Below are positions 9,454 to 18,459 of a stretch of DNA of 64,000 bases, in pieces. The stretch is from Povalibacter uvarum (GTDB taxonomy: Bacteria > Pseudomonadota > Gammaproteobacteria > Steroidobacterales > Steroidobacteraceae), in the NCBI RefSeq assembly GCF_014202975.1, contig NZ_JACHHZ010000004.1, forward strand, positions 310,001 through 374,000, written 5' to 3'. The notes beneath the pieces were generated by a model. That model ran no database searches, was not told the origin of the DNA, and saw only the letters and a program-made list of their open reading frames with translations. How positions within the stretch are numbered: the stretch's first letter is position 1; every line of letters begins with the position of its first letter. Position numbers and translations under genes: made by a program.

Positions 9454-10188
9454 ATGACCCGTAAATTTCTGCCGCTCGTTCTGACCCTGGCCGCCGTCGC
9501 CCCCGCTCATGCCGAGCTGACCGGCAAGGGCGAGGCGGGCCTCGTGATCGCCAGCGGCAACACGGAGACCGAAACGGCCAACGTGAAATTCGCCCTCGCG
9601 CACGAGCGGGACAAGTGGAAGAACCAGTTCGGACTGGCGGGGCTCTACGCCTCCGATGTCGACGGCACGACCGCCCAGCGCTGGGAGGTCTTCGGACAGT
9701 CCGACTACAACTTCTCGCCCAAGACTTTCTGGTTCGGCGCCGCCCGCTACGAGGATGACCGCTTCAGCGGCTTCGAATACCAGGCCACGATCTCGACCGG
9801 CCTCGGCCGCAAGTTCGTCGATACGGATCGCACGAAATTCGTCGGCACGGCGGGTGTCGGTTACAAGGTCTTCGAGACCCGCGATGCCTTCGATCCGGAC
9901 ACTGGGGTGCTGCTGGAAGAAGGTGGGCGCGGCGAAGATGTCGTGTTCCGCGGCACGCTCGACTTCGAGCACAAACTGACCGAGACGACCTCGCTCATCG
10001 ACAAGTTCATCGTCGAGGCGGGCGCCGACAATACCTTCTACCAGAACGATTTCTCGGTGCAGGTGACCGTGACGAAAGTGCTGGCGCTGGCCGTTGGCTA
10101 CTCCGTCCGGCACAACACCGATCCGCCGATCGGGTTCGAGAAGACGGATACGCTGACGACGGTGAATCTGGTGTATGAGATCAAGTGA
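9454..10188 (+). CDS. DUF481 outer-membrane beta-barrel protein (YdiY-like)
   Basis: This 244-residue protein has a typical signal peptide (cleavage expected after AHA, about residue 20) and then ELTGKGEAGLVIASGNTETE, the characteristic DUF481 opening, followed by repeated amphipathic strands ending in VNLVYEIK. It should form a small barrel in the outer membrane. E. coli YdiY is the best-known relative and its function is unknown. GGAGG lies seven bases before the ATG, which supports the start. It stands alone on the plus strand between opgG (divergent) and a repeat-filled gap. Confidence 0.88.
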   Translation: MTRKFLPLVLTLAAVAPAHAELTGKGEAGLVIASGNTETETANVKFALAHERDKWKNQFGLAGLYASDVDGTTAQRWEVFGQSDYNFSPKTFWFGAARYEDDRFSGFEYQATISTGLGRKFVDTDRTKFVGTAGVGYKVFETRDAFDPDTGVLLEEGGRGEDVVFRGTLDFEHKLTETTSLIDKFIVEAGADNTFYQNDFSVQVTVTKVLALAVGYSVRHNTDPPIGFEKTDTLTTVNLVYEIK

Positions 10189-10223
10189 CGGCGCCAGTCA
10201 GCGACTCCGTCGCTGACACGCGC

Positions 10224-10250
10224 CGTCATCCCCGCGCAGGCGGGGATCCA
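10224..10250. repeat. CGTCATYCCCGC-family palindromic repeat (single hairpin)
   Basis: The repeat reads CGTCATCCCCGCGCAGGCGG and continues GGATCCA. It forms a hairpin around the GCGCAGGCG centre and is a variant of the units at 14662-14730, 17139-17165 and 49645-49712. It lies 36 bases after the DUF481 stop. Confidence 0.7.
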
Positions 10251-10273
10251 TCTTCGCCGTCTGGTTTCTTGTT

Positions 10274-10406
10274 GTGGGTCCGGCTTTAGCCGGACGTCAT
10301 GCGCAGCATCCGGCGGACGCAGTCCGCTCCGAGCCGGATTCAGAAACTGAGCCGACTTCGTCGGCTGCGGATGCTTCGCATGACGTCCGACTGAAGTCGG
10401 ACCCAC
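10274..10406. repeat. GTGGGTCCG-family long inverted repeat
   Basis: Two arms of about 40 bases beginning GTGGGTCCGGCTTTAGCCGG and ending CCGACTGAAGTCGGACCCAC are near-perfect inverted copies, including the inner CGTCATGCG..GCATCCG part. Each arm is itself a hairpin. A central stretch of about 45 bases contains further small palindromes (GCCGACTTCGTCGGC). With 10224-10250 it fills the 331-base gap between the DUF481 gene and the MATE gene. No coding sequence is evident there. Confidence 0.75.
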
Positions 10407-10474
10407 AGACCCACGGGCCGCACCGGTTTCTTCATCGTGTTTATCAATGCAAAGGTTAGGGACTCCCCCGTCGA

Positions 10475-10487
10475 GGGTAGTACCCTA
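10475..10487. promoter_or_regulatory. palindrome in the leader of the MATE gene
   Basis: AGGGTAGTACCCT is a perfect 6+1+6 palindrome about 33 bases before the MATE start. The word GTACCCT recurs at about 10508. It could be an operator or part of a leader hairpin. Nothing in the sequence identifies a regulator. Confidence 0.3.
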
Positions 10488-10519
10488 CCGCGTCCCCCAT
10501 CACGTCCGTACCCTCCCAG

Positions 10520-11881
10520 ATGAAAGACCTCACCCAGGGGCCGATCGTCCGGCACATCGTTTCGATGGCCGTGCCGATTGCGCTCGGAATGATCTTCCAG
10601 ACGCTCTACTACCTGGTGGATCTGTACTTCGTCGCGCATCTTGGCGATGCCGCTATCGCGGGCGTCGGTGCGGCCGGCAACATCATGTTCATCGTCATGG
10701 GGCTGACGCAGGTGCTCGGCGTCGGAACGGTGGCGCTGATCTCGCATGCCGTTGGCCGCAAGGATCAGCCCGAGGCGAACCTGATATTCAATCAGTCGAT
10801 TGTCCTGTCCGGTGTGTGCGGGCTGATCACGCTGGTGGGCGGTTACGCGATTACCCATACCTACATGGCGGCTGTCGCTGCGGATGAGCAAGCGCTCGCG
10901 GCAGGGCAGACCTATCTCTACTGGTTCCTGCCGGGCATGGCGTTGCAGTTCGCATTGGTGTCGATGGGATCCGCGCTGCGCGGTACCGGCATCGTGCAGC
11001 CGACGATGGTCGTGCAAGTGGTCACCGTCGTGCTGAACATCGTGCTGGCCCCGATCCTGATTGCCGGGTGGGGAACCGGCTATGCAATGGGCGTTGCAGG
11101 CGCAGGTCTCGCGAGCACGATCGCGCTCGTCGCGGCTGTGGTCACACTGAGCCTCTACTTCATCCGCCTCGAGAAATACGTTTCGTTTCATCCCGAGCAG
11201 TGGCGTCCGCGGATGCACGCCTGGAAGCGGATGCTCGCCGTCGGTCTGCCGTCGGGCGGCGAGTTCCTGCTGCTGTTCGTTTTCATGGGCGTGATCTACT
11301 GGTGTATCCGCGATTTCGGCGCGACTGCCCAGGCCGGCTTCGGTATCGGTTCGCGCGTCATGCAATCGATCTTCCTTCCCGTGATGGCAATCGCTTTCGC
11401 AGCAGGCCCGATCGCTGGTCAGAACTTCGGCGCCCGACATCCGGAGCGTGTGCGAGAGACCTTCCGCAAGGCTGTGCTCATCAGCGTCGTCATCATGGCC
11501 ATCCTCACGTTGCTTGCGCACGTGAGCCCTGAGCTGCTGGTGGGCGGATTCACCGACGACCCGGCGGTGCGCACGGTGGCGGCGACGTTCCTCGCGATCA
11601 CTTCCTGGAACTTCGTTTCGCAGGGAATCATCTTCACCTGCTCGAGCATGTTCCAGGGGCTCGGCGACACGCGGCCTGCACTGATCAGCACAGGGTCGCG
11701 CGTGCTCACTTTCGCGCTGCCGGCGATCTGGATGTCGAGCCAGCCCTGGTTCGAGATCCACCATCTCTGGTACCTGTCAGTGGCGACCGTCACTTTCCAG
11801 GCGGTGCTGAGCTGGTTGCTGCTGCGGTCACAGTTCAAGCGAAGACTGGCGACGATCTCGCCGGTCGCCGTTCCAGCCTGA
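10520..11881 (+). CDS. MATE-family efflux transporter
   Basis: This 453-residue protein has about twelve hydrophobic segments arranged as two similar halves and the MatE signature GPIVRHIVSMAVPIALGMIF near the N terminus. Such proteins sit in the inner membrane and expel cationic drugs or metabolites in exchange for Na+ or H+. The start ATG is preceded only by a weak ribosome site (CCCTCCCAG). A palindromic element lies just upstream. It stops 21 bases before the next gene (SDR), so the two are probably co-transcribed. The substrate cannot be predicted. Confidence 0.92.
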   Translation: MKDLTQGPIVRHIVSMAVPIALGMIFQTLYYLVDLYFVAHLGDAAIAGVGAAGNIMFIVMGLTQVLGVGTVALISHAVGRKDQPEANLIFNQSIVLSGVCGLITLVGGYAITHTYMAAVAADEQALAAGQTYLYWFLPGMALQFALVSMGSALRGTGIVQPTMVVQVVTVVLNIVLAPILIAGWGTGYAMGVAGAGLASTIALVAAVVTLSLYFIRLEKYVSFHPEQWRPRMHAWKRMLAVGLPSGGEFLLLFVFMGVIYWCIRDFGATAQAGFGIGSRVMQSIFLPVMAIAFAAGPIAGQNFGARHPERVRETFRKAVLISVVIMAILTLLAHVSPELLVGGFTDDPAVRTVAATFLAITSWNFVSQGIIFTCSSMFQGLGDTRPALISTGSRVLTFALPAIWMSSQPWFEIHHLWYLSVATVTFQAVLSWLLLRSQFKRRLATISPVAVPA

Positions 11882-11902
11882 TTTCAGGAGAGGGAAGTCA
11901 TC

Positions 11903-12682
11903 ATGACCAACGATCTTTTTTCGCTTCGTGGACGCGTGGCGCTCGTGACAGGCGGTTCGCGCGGTATCGGTCGCATGATCGCGAAAGGCTTCATTGACCA
12001 GGGTGCGCGCGTGTACATCTCCTCACGCAAAGCCGATGTCTGCGAGCAGACTGCGAAAGAACTCTCCGCAGGCGGCGGGCAGTGCATCGCGCTGCCGGTC
12101 GATGCCTCGAACAAGGAGGGCATCCAGGCGCTCGTGAGCGCTTATGCCCGCCATGAAACGAAGCTCGATATCCTTGTGAACAACGCCGGCGCCGCGTGGC
12201 TCGCGGAGTTCGACGAGTTCCCCGAGAAGGGCTGGGACAAGGTCGTCGACCTGAATCTGAAGACGCCGTTCTTCCTGACCCAGGCGTTCGCGTCCGCGTT
12301 ACGCGCCGCGGCGACTGCCGACAAGCCGTCGAAGGTCATCAACATCGCGTCGATCGACGGCATCTCGGTCAATCCGCAGGAAACGTATTCGTACGCGGCC
12401 AGCAAGGCCGGGCTCATTCACCTGACGCGCCGGATGGCCCTGCGGCTGATCCAGGATCACATCGTCGTTTCAGCCATCGCGCCGGGCGCGTTCGCGTCCG
12501 ACATGAACACGACGGCCCGAGATCACGGCGATGAAGTGGCCCGGCGGATTCCCGCTCGACGCATCGGCACGGATGAGGATATGGCGGGAGCGGCGATTTA
12601 TCTGGCGTCCCGCGCGGGAGACTACGTGGTGGGGAATACGTTGGTCGTCGATGGCGGGGTGAGTGACGCGCGCGGGGGATGA
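11903..12682 (+). CDS. SDR-family oxidoreductase
   Basis: This 259-residue classical short-chain dehydrogenase/reductase has the Rossmann glycine motif TGGSRGIG (about residues 15-22), NNAG near 92-95, the catalytic Ser in NIASIDG, and YSYAASK as the YxxxK pair. The C-terminal VVDGG is typical. It resembles 3-oxoacyl-ACP reductase or gluconate 5-dehydrogenase-like members, but the substrate is not determined. A strong ribosome site (AGGAGAGGGA) precedes the ATG. It follows the MATE gene by 21 bases. Confidence 0.9.
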   Translation: MTNDLFSLRGRVALVTGGSRGIGRMIAKGFIDQGARVYISSRKADVCEQTAKELSAGGGQCIALPVDASNKEGIQALVSAYARHETKLDILVNNAGAAWLAEFDEFPEKGWDKVVDLNLKTPFFLTQAFASALRAAATADKPSKVINIASIDGISVNPQETYSYAASKAGLIHLTRRMALRLIQDHIVVSAIAPGAFASDMNTTARDHGDEVARRIPARRIGTDEDMAGAAIYLASRAGDYVVGNTLVVDGGVSDARGG

Positions 12683-12688
12683 ATCAGC

Positions 12689-12776
12689 GCTGTGAGCTGT
12701 GAGCTGCGAGCCAGAAATAAAGACGTCCGCTTTTCTTCACTCTGGCTCATCGCTCGCAGCTCGCCGCTCATAGCTG
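12689..12776. repeat. imperfect inverted repeat between convergent genes (GAGCTGYGAGC type)
   Basis: Left arm GCTGTGAGCTGTGAGCTGCG (then AGCCAGA) and right arm TCTGGCTCATCGCTCGCAGC (then TCGCCGCTCATAGC) pair imperfectly around a 25-base AT-richer loop. The element fills the 98-base gap between the convergent SDR and DsbA-like genes and could act as a bidirectional terminator. Confidence 0.55.
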
Positions 12777-12780
12777 CTTA

Positions 12781-13410
12781 TCACTTTCCCGCCATCTCAA
12801 TCAGCTGCGTCGTATTCGCCAGCATCGTGTTGAAGTCGTTGCCGAGCGCCTGGTAGCGGCCAGCGACGTAGATCGCCGGAATGCCGTCCACCTGGTATTC
12901 ACGCGAGAGCTGTTCCGCGTGCTGTGAGCGTGTCGACACGTTGAACGAGTTGTACGCCGCGGTGAACTTGGCTTCATCGACGCCCTGCTGGACCACCCAG
13001 GCGGTGATGTTGGCCTGGTTGTAGAGCTGCTGCTTCTGGCGATGGATCGCATCGAACAGCGCCGTGTCGAGCCGCGCGAGATCTCCTGTCGCCTGCAGAC
13101 TGTAGTACGTGCGAACGAGCTGGCCCCATTGCGGGCGGCCCAGAGAAATCGGCACGCGGATCAGGGTGACATTCGCAGGCAGCTTCGCTGCCCACTGGGT
13201 GAGGAGCGGATGCAGGTGATCGCAGTGCGGGCAGCCCCACGAGAAAAACTCGATGACTTCGATCTTGCCCTGGGTTTCCTGCGGACGCGGCGCGGCGAGC
13301 TTCACGTAGTCTCGGCCTTCCACCAGCGCGGCGTGCGTCGGCATTGCCCACGCGAACGTGCAGAGTGCCAGGACGAGAGACAGGCGGAGCCGGGAGAAGA
13401 GAGCGTTCAA
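12781..13410 (-). CDS. dsbA: periplasmic thiol:disulfide interchange protein, DsbA family
   Basis: This 209-residue thioredoxin-fold protein has a clear signal peptide (cleavage likely after THA, about residue 27). The active site is FFSWGCPHCDH (CPHC, as in E. coli DsbA), and the cis-proline loop is visible as DGIPAIYV. It should oxidise cysteine pairs of exported proteins. I chose the TTG at 13410 because AGGAG lies seven bases upstream and it gives a clean signal peptide. An in-frame ATG at 13458 would add 16 residues with no ribosome site. The FKBP gene lies upstream on the same strand, 68 bases away, so folding factors are clustered here. No DsbB is present in the window. Confidence 0.9.
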   Translation of the reverse strand: MNALFSRLRLSLVLALCTFAWAMPTHAALVEGRDYVKLAAPRPQETQGKIEVIEFFSWGCPHCDHLHPLLTQWAAKLPANVTLIRVPISLGRPQWGQLVRTYYSLQATGDLARLDTALFDAIHRQKQQLYNQANITAWVVQQGVDEAKFTAAYNSFNVSTRSQHAEQLSREYQVDGIPAIYVAGRYQALGNDFNTMLANTTQLIEMAGK

Positions 13411-13478
13411 GCAGGAACTCCTACGGTTTGAGTTGAGGATGCTGCGGGTGACGCGCACCCGCAGCGTTCTGCGATGCC

Positions 13479-14171
13479 TTATTGCTGCGGCTGTTCGATG
13501 CCGAGCAGTTCGACTTCGAACACGAGCGTCGAGCCGGGCTTGATGTCCGGCGGCGCACCGCGATCGCCGTAAGCGATGTCAGGCGGGCACACGAAACGGG
13601 CCTTGCCGCCGACCTTCATCAGCTGCACGCCCTCGGTCCAGCACGGAATGACGCCATTCAGCGGGAACGTTGCGGGCTCCTTGCGCTCGACCGAGCTGTC
13701 GAACACTTTTCCGTTCGTCAGAGTGCCGTGGTAGTGGACCTTCACCGTGTCCGTCGCCTTCGGCGAGGCGCCCGTGCCTTCCGATACCTGCTTGTAGACG
13801 AGGCCGGAGGCGGTCTTCTGCGCGCCCGATTCCGTCGCGGCCTTTGCGAGATATTCCTCGCCGGCTTTCTTTTCCTTCTCGCCAGCGGCAGCGACGCGAG
13901 CGTTCTGCAGCTCCTGAATGCGCGGGAAGTACGTGCTCGCATCGAGCTTCGGTTCCTTGTGCAACGCTGCGTCCGCGATGCCCGCCTTCACGAACTCGAG
14001 CTCGGCTTCGGTCAGGTCGAAGGACGAGAGGTTGCGACCGATGGCTGAGCCCAGCGCATACAGCGTCTTGTCTTCTTCGGTCTTGAGTTCGGCAGCCCCT
14101 ACCGGGGCGCTGGGCGAGGAGCAGCCGATGCACGCGAGGGCCACGGCAGCGACGAGCAGGGGATAACGCAT
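13479..14171 (-). CDS. FKBP-type peptidyl-prolyl isomerase, FkpA/Mip-like lipoprotein
   Basis: This 230-residue protein starts MRYPLLVAAVALACIGCSS, a signal peptide with a plausible lipobox ending at Cys19. Residues 35-115 are the helical FKBP N-terminal dimerisation domain (LYALGSAIGRNL) and residues 120-225 the FKBP catalytic domain (VKVHYHGTLTNGKVFDSS, VIPCWTEGVQLMKVGGKARF, FEVELLGIE). It should isomerise prolyl bonds in the periplasm. AAGGA lies eight bases before the ATG. A much longer in-frame reading upstream has no support. It precedes the DsbA-like gene. Confidence 0.92.
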   Translation of the reverse strand: MRYPLLVAAVALACIGCSSPSAPVGAAELKTEEDKTLYALGSAIGRNLSSFDLTEAELEFVKAGIADAALHKEPKLDASTYFPRIQELQNARVAAAGEKEKKAGEEYLAKAATESGAQKTASGLVYKQVSEGTGASPKATDTVKVHYHGTLTNGKVFDSSVERKEPATFPLNGVIPCWTEGVQLMKVGGKARFVCPPDIAYGDRGAPPDIKPGSTLVFEVELLGIEQPQQ

Positions 14172-14266
14172 TGCGAGAGTCCTTCTGTGGAAGTGAGGGC
14201 TCGGGGCGCGAGGGACCGAGGCCCGCCTCCGGCATGCCCCTTCCTTCAGTCTCGAGTCCCCGGAGT

Positions 14267-14638
14267 TTATCTTTTCGCCGAGGACGGCGTCTGCAGGCAG
14301 CAGGCCAGCACGGCTTCGTCCGATGCGGAAGCCCTGGCGCAATCGATGCCGCGTCGATCCGACCCGAGATCGCGCCATTCGGCGTCGCCAGGACCCAACA
14401 GGTCCTGCAACTCCTTGCCGACGCTTGCCAGGGTCGCCTCGGTGACGCTGCAGTACTTTGCGATCATGGCTGCGGCAATGCAGTGCTTCTGGCCGTCCGG
14501 CAGGGCGGCCGGCACCAGGTCCCGGATAGCCGCCCGCATGCAGCCCAGGCTGGATTGCGCCGGCCGCGGCTCTTTGTGAGGCAAAGGGGCGCAGGCGGTG
14601 AGCAGGAAGAAGCCGCAGAGAAGGAGGGGCTTCTTCAT
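14267..14638 (-). CDS. small Cys-containing lipoprotein, function unknown
   Basis: This 123-residue protein begins MKKPLLLCGFFLLTACAPLP, a textbook lipoprotein signal with lipobox LTAC, so the mature protein should be anchored in the outer or inner membrane. The mature part has several Cys residues and no family that I recognise. The start at 14638 is set by the signal peptide. The reading frame runs on upstream into an intergenic palindromic repeat and is not coding there. The FKBP gene begins 95 bases downstream on the same strand. Confidence 0.65.
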   Translation of the reverse strand: MKKPLLLCGFFLLTACAPLPHKEPRPAQSSLGCMRAAIRDLVPAALPDGQKHCIAAAMIAKYCSVTEATLASVGKELQDLLGPGDAEWRDLGSDRRGIDCARASASDEAVLACCLQTPSSAKR

Positions 14639-14661
14639 TGCGGGCATCCCGCGCACGAATC

Positions 14662-14730
14662 CGTCATTCCCGCGAAAGCGGGAATCCATCCTGGGCAAGA
14701 ACATGGATTCCCGCTTTCGCGGGAATGACG
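14662..14730. repeat. CGTCATTCCCGC-family perfect paired inverted repeat
   Basis: Two 28-base arms at 14662-14689 and 14703-14730 (CGTCATTCCCGCGAAAGCGG then GAATCCAT, and its complement) are perfect inverted copies around a 13-base spacer. Each arm is also a hairpin. It sits between the M3 peptidase stop and the small lipoprotein gene, both on the minus strand. Confidence 0.85.
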
Positions 14731-14761
14731 ATCGGGCCCCGCGCGGGAGTGACGAGCCGTC

Positions 14762-16942
14762 TCATTCCGTTACCAATCCTCTCGACTCCAGCAGCGGCCC
14801 AATATCCGGCGCCTTGCCGTAGAAGTCCTTGAAGATCGTCAGCGAGTCGACGCTGAAGCCCTGTGACAGCACCTTCTGACGCAGCAGATCGCCGTTCTCA
14901 CGCTTGAGGCCGCCATGAGCCTTGAACCAGTGCTGCGTGTCGCGTGCAAGCACGTCGCTCCAGATGTACGCGTAGTACCCCGCCGAATAGCCGATCGGAC
15001 TCGCGAAGACGTGCGAGAAGTAAGTCGAGCGATAGCGGGGCGGCACGGGAGCGAAATCCACACCGGCCTGCTTCAGCGCGTTTGCTTCGAACGCAGCAGC
15101 GTCGGTCGCCGATGGCGTCTTGCCCGTCGGCAACTGGTGCCATGCCTGATCGAGCAACGCGGCGGCCAGATACTCCGTGGTCGCAAAACCCTGGTTGAAC
15201 TTGCTTGCCGCAAGCACTTTGTCCATGAGCTCACCTGGCATCGCCGCGCCTGTCTGGTAGTGCTTCGCATAGTTCGCGAGCACCCGCGGTTCGGTCGCCC
15301 ACATTTCGTTGTACTGCGACGGGAATTCAACGAAGTCGCGCGGCACGCTCGTGCCGGAGAACTGCGGATACTTCACGTTGGAGAACAGGCCGTGCACCGC
15401 GTGGCCGAACTCATGGAACGCTGTCGTCACTTCGTCGAAGGTGAGCAGCGTCGGCTGACCCTTCGGCGGCTTCGGAATGTTGAGGTTGTTGACGACGACC
15501 GGACGCTTGCCGAGCAGGCGCGACTGTTCGACGAAGCTGTTCATCCACGCGCCGCCGCGCTTGTTGTCGCGTGCGTACCAGTCGACGAGGAACAGACCGA
15601 GCGGCGAGCCATCGGCATTCCACAGCTCGAACACGCGCACGTCTTCCTGGTAGACGGGCAGATCCTTGCGTTCCTTGAATGTGATGCCGTACAGCTCATG
15701 TGCCGCGAACAGCACGCCGTCGACCAGCACGCGGTTCATCTCGAAGTACGGCCGGACCTGCGATTCGTCGTATGCGTATTTCGCTGCGCGTACCTGCTCG
15801 GCATAGAAGTCCCAGTCCCAGGGCGCGAGCTTGAATGCCTGGGTTCCGTTCGTCTTCGCCTGGGCATCGATCAGCGCCTGCATCGCTGCAGCCTCCTGCT
15901 TCGCATTCGCCACGGCGGGTGGTGCGAGCTGCGCGAGCATCTTGTTTACGGCGTCAGGAGTGAGCGCGGTTTCGTCTTCGGTGACGTACGCCGCATGAGT
16001 CGGATAGCCGAGAAGGACAGCGCGGTCGGCACGCAGGGCGACGATCTGTGCGATGAGCTTCGTCGTATCGAATTCACCGCCCCAGCCGCGATCGAGCGAG
16101 GCCTTGTAGATACGCTCGCGCGATGCGCGATTCTTCAGCTGCGACAGCGGCGGCTGACCCGTCGTGTTGAGCAGGGCGATGACCCACTTCCCCTCCAGCT
16201 TGCGCGAGCGAGCCGCTTCGGCCGCGACAGCAATCTGCTGCTCGGACAGGCCATCGAGATCGCTCGCCTTGTCGAAGACCACTGCGGCGGCGTTCACGCC
16301 TTTCAGCACGGTCTGGCTGAACTGCGTCGTCAGCGTCGAGAGCTGCTCGTTCATCCGGCGCAGCGTGACCTTGTCGTTGTCGGAGAGCCTCGCACCGGCG
16401 CGCACGAACAGCGTGTAGGTCCGATCGAGCAGTCGCAGCGATTCAGGATCGAGACCGAGCGATGCACGCTTCTCATGCAGCGCGCTCACGCGCGCGAACA
16501 GTGCCGGGTTCAGATAGATCGAATCCGAGTGAGCGGACAGCTTCGGTGCCAGCTCGCTGCGCAGCTTCTCCAGATCCGGATTGGTGTTCGAGGATGTGAG
16601 ATTGAAGAACACGGCCCGGGCGCGATTCAGCAGCTGGCCGCACCGCTCGAGCGCCACGATCGTGTTGTCGAACGTCGCGGGCGACGCGTTGTTCGCGATT
16701 GCAGCGATCTCACGCTGCTCCTCCGCCATGCCGGCTTCGAAGGCCGGTGCGAAGTGCGCATTGGTGATCTCGTCGAACGGCGGCAGCTCGTAAGGGAGCG
16801 TGCTGACGGTCAACAGCGGATTGGTCGCGGCTTGTGCGCCGCCGGCGGAAGCTGGGGAGTTCATGGCTTGGACCGGATTCTGGGCGGAAACGGCAACCAG
16901 CAGCAATGCGGTTGCGACCTTGCGAAGATTGTTGACGGGCAT
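14762..16942 (-). CDS. dcp: exported M3-family peptidyl-dipeptidase (Dcp-like)
   Basis: This 726-residue zinc metallopeptidase carries the signature TFHEFGHAVHGLF (HExxH) near residue 490. An N-terminal hydrophobic segment (about residues 5-20) indicates export. Length and the motif NPLLTVSTLPYELPPFD fit the Dcp/oligopeptidase A branch, which cleaves dipeptides from peptide C termini. The start at 16942 has CAGGA nine bases upstream and begins the signal peptide. An earlier in-frame start at 16999 is less likely. The gene is divergent from the flavin monooxygenase gene. Confidence 0.93.
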   Translation of the reverse strand: MPVNNLRKVATALLLVAVSAQNPVQAMNSPASAGGAQAATNPLLTVSTLPYELPPFDEITNAHFAPAFEAGMAEEQREIAAIANNASPATFDNTIVALERCGQLLNRARAVFFNLTSSNTNPDLEKLRSELAPKLSAHSDSIYLNPALFARVSALHEKRASLGLDPESLRLLDRTYTLFVRAGARLSDNDKVTLRRMNEQLSTLTTQFSQTVLKGVNAAAVVFDKASDLDGLSEQQIAVAAEAARSRKLEGKWVIALLNTTGQPPLSQLKNRASRERIYKASLDRGWGGEFDTTKLIAQIVALRADRAVLLGYPTHAAYVTEDETALTPDAVNKMLAQLAPPAVANAKQEAAAMQALIDAQAKTNGTQAFKLAPWDWDFYAEQVRAAKYAYDESQVRPYFEMNRVLVDGVLFAAHELYGITFKERKDLPVYQEDVRVFELWNADGSPLGLFLVDWYARDNKRGGAWMNSFVEQSRLLGKRPVVVNNLNIPKPPKGQPTLLTFDEVTTAFHEFGHAVHGLFSNVKYPQFSGTSVPRDFVEFPSQYNEMWATEPRVLANYAKHYQTGAAMPGELMDKVLAASKFNQGFATTEYLAAALLDQAWHQLPTGKTPSATDAAAFEANALKQAGVDFAPVPPRYRSTYFSHVFASPIGYSAGYYAYIWSDVLARDTQHWFKAHGGLKRENGDLLRQKVLSQGFSVDSLTIFKDFYGKAPDIGPLLESRGLVTE

Positions 16943-17138
16943 TTCAAGCGATCCTGACAGCGCCGCGCCAGGGCGGCGAACGTGTGCGGCGAAAGTCACC
17001 CGAGCGTAGCCCGGCCGCGGCGATTCTCAAATCAGGCCGACTCCTCAAATTTTTGCAATCCGTCGCTGCCGGACGTTGTATACCTGTTCCCGTGCCGCGG
17101 AAGCCCTCGGGGTCGGGTCTATCCGGGATTCGGAGAAG

Positions 17139-17165
17139 ATGGACACCCGCTTTCGCGGGTGTGAC
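17139..17165. repeat. variant of the CGTCATTCCCGC repeat (single hairpin)
   Basis: ATGGACACCCGCTTTCGCGG followed by GTGTGACG is one half-unit of the family in which TTCCC has become ACACCC with matching changes on the other side, so the stem is kept. This compensatory change suggests that structure rather than sequence is conserved. It lies in the 272-base region between two divergent genes, about 50 bases before the monooxygenase start. Confidence 0.65.
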
Positions 17166-17214
17166 GAAGTCGCGGCGCGGTTCGATACCATAACAACGGA
17201 ATGAACGGCCTCTC

Positions 17215-18456
17215 ATGAAGTTACCGGTTCTGATCGTCGGCGGCGGCATCGGCGGCCTCGCCGCGGCGTTGTGCCTCACTGCGCGTGGCATCCCCGTTCG
17301 CGTATTCGAGCGTGTTGCCGCCCTGCGTCCGCTGGGTGTCGGCATCAATCTTTTGCCGCATGCAGCGCGCGTCGTCCACGGGCTCGGACTTGCGGGGCCA
17401 CTCTCCGCGGCCGCGATTCAGACCTCGAAGCTCGAGTACTACAACAAGCTGGGTCAGCTGATCTGGAGCGAGCCGCGCGGACTCGCGGCCGGTTACGCAG
17501 TGCCGCAGTACTCGGTTCATCGCGGCGATCTGCAGATGATGCTTTACGACGCGGCGCTGGCGCGGCTCGGTCACGAAAGCATTCAGACGAACGCGACGTT
17601 CGTGAGCGCGGAGCAGGAAGGAGAAACCGTCGTCGCACGCTTCTCGATGCCAGAAGGCGAGATGGAAGTCCGGGGGAGTGCGCTGATCGGCGCGGATGGC
17701 ATTCACTCGATCGTGAGGAAGCGTTTCTATCCTGACGAAGGTCCGCCGAACTTCGCGCAGCGCCTGCTATGGCGCGCAGTGACGGAGGCGCCGCCGTACC
17801 TCGATGGGCGCACGATGATCATGGCCGGCTATCAGCACGAGAAGTTCGTCTGCTATCCGATCTCGCAGCGTCATGCCCATCAGGGTCGTGCGCTGGTGAA
17901 CTGGATCGCCGAGCTGACCGTGGCGGAGAAATCGCCGCCGCAGCAGGACTGGAATCGCGAAGTGAATCGCGCCCGTTTCGCCGATCGCTTTGCGAACTGG
18001 CGGTTTGGCTGGCTCGACGTGCCGGCGCTCATCGAAGGCGCGAGCGTCATCTACGAATTTCCGCTGGTGGATCGCGACCCGTTGCCGAGCTGGACCCAGG
18101 GCTCGATCACCTTGCTGGGCGATGCGGCTCACCCGATGTATCCGATCGGATCGAACGGAGCCTCGCAGGCCATTCTCGATGCGGAAGCGCTGGCGAATGC
18201 GCTTGCGGCGCACCCGATCGCGGAGGCGTTGCAGGTTTATGAATCCGAGCGTCGTCCTGCGACGAGCCGGATCGTGCTGTCCAACCGGCAGAACGGGCCC
18301 GAGCAGGTGATGCAGATCGCGGAAGAGCGGGCACCCAAAGGGTTCCGTCACATCCACGAAGTGATGAGTCAGTCGGAGCTCGAAGAGATCGCTGCCCGCT
18401 ACAAGCAGACGGCGGGGTTCGCGGTCAGCGAAGTCAATCGTCGCGCGGGTGCGTGA
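17215..18456 (+). CDS. FAD-dependent monooxygenase (salicylate/aromatic hydroxylase type)
   Basis: This 413-residue flavoprotein of the class A monooxygenase group has the N-terminal Rossmann motif GGGIGGLAAAL (residues 8-18), the DG motif region GADGIHSIVRK, and the second FAD motif GDAAHPMYPIGSNGASQAI. It should use NAD(P)H and O2 to hydroxylate an aromatic or quinone-like substrate in the cytoplasm. No ring-cleavage or other aromatic pathway gene is nearby, so the substrate is open. Its stop lies four bases from the convergent DUF3089 gene stop. Confidence 0.9.
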   Translation: MKLPVLIVGGGIGGLAAALCLTARGIPVRVFERVAALRPLGVGINLLPHAARVVHGLGLAGPLSAAAIQTSKLEYYNKLGQLIWSEPRGLAAGYAVPQYSVHRGDLQMMLYDAALARLGHESIQTNATFVSAEQEGETVVARFSMPEGEMEVRGSALIGADGIHSIVRKRFYPDEGPPNFAQRLLWRAVTEAPPYLDGRTMIMAGYQHEKFVCYPISQRHAHQGRALVNWIAELTVAEKSPPQQDWNREVNRARFADRFANWRFGWLDVPALIEGASVIYEFPLVDRDPLPSWTQGSITLLGDAAHPMYPIGSNGASQAILDAEALANALAAHPIAEALQVYESERRPATSRIVLSNRQNGPEQVMQIAEERAPKGFRHIHEVMSQSELEEIAARYKQTAGFAVSEVNRRAGA

Positions 18457-18459
18457 TCG

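Noticed and set aside
14915-16957. 680-codon open frame on the plus strand across the M3 peptidase gene
   Set aside because: It is the antisense shadow of a gene with a clear HExxH motif. The translation is Arg/His/Leu-rich low-complexity with no recognisable domain.
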